Shown one piece after another: positions 5,886 through 6,284 of a stretch of 6,284 nt of DNA. Position 1 is the stretch's first letter. Each line of letters opens with the position of its first letter. The notes beneath the pieces were generated by a model that was not told where the DNA came from, did not search any database, and saw nothing but the letters and a program-made list of their open reading frames with translations. The position numbers and the translations under genes are program-made. This DNA is from Methanosarcinaceae archaeon (GTDB taxonomy: Archaea; Halobacteriota; Methanosarcinia; Methanosarcinales; Methanosarcinaceae), in the NCBI GenBank assembly GCA_030655675.1, contig JAUSPM010000225.1, positions 1 to 6,284 of the forward strand, given 5' to 3'.

Positions 5886-5983
5886 GAAATCATCCTATTT
5901 TCGCATTTAATGGACAAAATTATTTGTATAATAGATATTGTGCGCCATTTTCGCGAAATCGATAGATTTTAATTTAAAATTGT

Positions 5984-6028
5984 GGTATTTGTTTATCTGA
6001 TGAAATGTAGGCACATATTTCAAATACC
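5984..6028. repeat. Stem-loop with 8-bp perfect arms
   Basis: GGTATTTG (5984-5991) and CAAATACC (6021-6028) are perfect reverse complements. A smaller internal pairing, TGAAATGT (6001-6008) with ACAT (6013-6016) and nearby bases, could compete with it. There is no associated T-run, so a terminator role is not supported. Confidence 0.4.
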
Positions 6029-6048
6029 TAAAACCCCATGCAGCAACC

Positions 6049-6178
6049 CCGCCGCAGGCGGCACGTTCCATACCTACCATACGTTCACATTCGCAAAATA
6101 CGCAGTTTCTATTTAGGGCAATCCATGCAAAAACAGATGTGTTGGCAGCGATTGAAACTTCGATATGTATTCAAGGCA
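6049..6178 (+). repeat. Dispersed GC-palindrome repeat, copy D
   Basis: The head CCGCCGCAGGCGG (6049-6061) plus CACGTTCCAT, five bases, and CCAT matches copy B. The tail at 6148-6178 matches copy B 2149-2179 at 26 of 31 bases. The middle shares little except GCAAAA at about the expected place, so the two copies have diverged or undergone small insertions and deletions. Its orientation is opposite to that of copy A at the other end of the window. Confidence 0.65.
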
Positions 6179-6180
6179 GT

Positions 6181-6235
6181 GGTGAAGAACGGTGCCGCGC
6201 TACGCATGGGTGGTAGTACCGTTTTTATTTTCACC
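6181..6235. other. Nested inverted repeats with T-rich segment after copy D
   Basis: AACGGT (6188-6193) pairs with ACCGTT (6218-6223), and GGTGAA (6181-6186) with TTCACC (6230-6235), giving a nested stem. The right inner arm runs into TTTTTATTTT (6222-6231). This has a terminator-like look, but no gene directly upstream requires it. It may instead be the structured end of repeat copy D: copy B has the similar GGTGAATCG and TTTTTA (from 2201) at the matching place, without the second arms. Confidence 0.35.
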
Positions 6236-6284
6236 CATAAATCCGCATACGCTACAACACAACTTTAGACCGACTAAACAAATA

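Larger units (their letters stand above)
5813..6284. other. Non-coding region downstream of the epimerase
   Basis: No credible gene is seen. The stretch contains two copies of the dispersed repeat (5852-5885, 6049-6178), a stem-loop (5984-6028), a small palindrome TTTCGCGAAA (5949-5958), and a nested stem with T-runs (6181-6235). A short frame at 6038-6268 lies across the repeat copy and is not protein-like. T-runs soon after the epimerase stop (for example TTTTT near 5834) could serve as an archaeal transcription end, but this is weak. Confidence 0.6.

Noticed and set aside
5949..5958. Palindrome TTTCGCGAAA as an operator
   Set aside because: It is a short palindrome in AT-rich sequence with no gene start nearby.
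1..6178. CRISPR array from the repeated GC palindromes
   Set aside because: The four copies are far apart, irregularly spaced, in both orientations and diverged; there are no uniform spacers or cas genes.
6038..6268. A possible 76-residue protein on the + strand
   Set aside because: It runs straight across dispersed repeat copy D and the nested stem, has no recognisable domain, and the repeat copies do not share a conserved frame.

Overview
The window looks like archaeal chromosome, most likely a methanogen or relative of the Methanosarcinales type. This is inferred from low-to-moderate GC, TATA-like boxes ahead of genes, AGGAG(G)TGA-type ribosome binding sites, a dolichyl-phosphate-sugar-synthase-like GT2 enzyme beside a UPF0104 membrane protein, and an archaeal-style RelBE pair. 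Species-level placement is not possible from sequence reading alone. All six convincing genes lie on the + strand.

Layout: (1) 1-316 is non-coding, with a dispersed GC-palindrome repeat on the - strand, a 13-bp inverted repeat, and an AT-rich promoter. (2) 317-1980 holds two overlapping genes, a GT2 polyprenyl-phosphate sugar transferase and a multi-spanning UPF0104/LPG-synthase-TM protein. (3) 1981-2580 is a 600-base non-coding region with a + strand copy of the dispersed repeat, a long hairpin, and a leader with a direct repeat. (4) 2581-3960 encodes a full-length ManC-type mannose-1-phosphate guanylyltransferase / mannose-6-phosphate isomerase. Its reading frame has no ATG, GTG or TTG before the essential N-terminal motif; a well-placed Shine-Dalgarno points to an ATC start. 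(5) 4079-4585 is a RelB/RelE-type toxin-antitoxin pair with operator-like repeats upstream. (6) 4586-4840 is a spacer with an imperfect inverted repeat. (7) 4841-5812 is a GalE-like nucleotide-sugar epimerase. (8) 5813-6284 is non-coding, with two more copies of the dispersed repeat and two stem-loops.

Functionally, the four metabolic genes fit surface glycan or protein N-glycan synthesis. ManC would make GDP-mannose, the epimerase would make a UDP-hexose, the GT2 enzyme would load a sugar onto dolichyl phosphate at the cytoplasmic face, and the UPF0104 protein is a candidate partner for handling the lipid-linked sugar in the membrane. The GT2 plus UPF0104 pair resembles a split form of the haloarchaeal AglD architecture. 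The toxin-antitoxin pair is an unrelated insertion between the two nucleotide-sugar genes.

The least ordinary things here are the manC gene without a canonical start codon and a family of diverged palindromic repeats occupying the larger intergenic regions. I see no convincing evidence of a wholly new multi-gene system.
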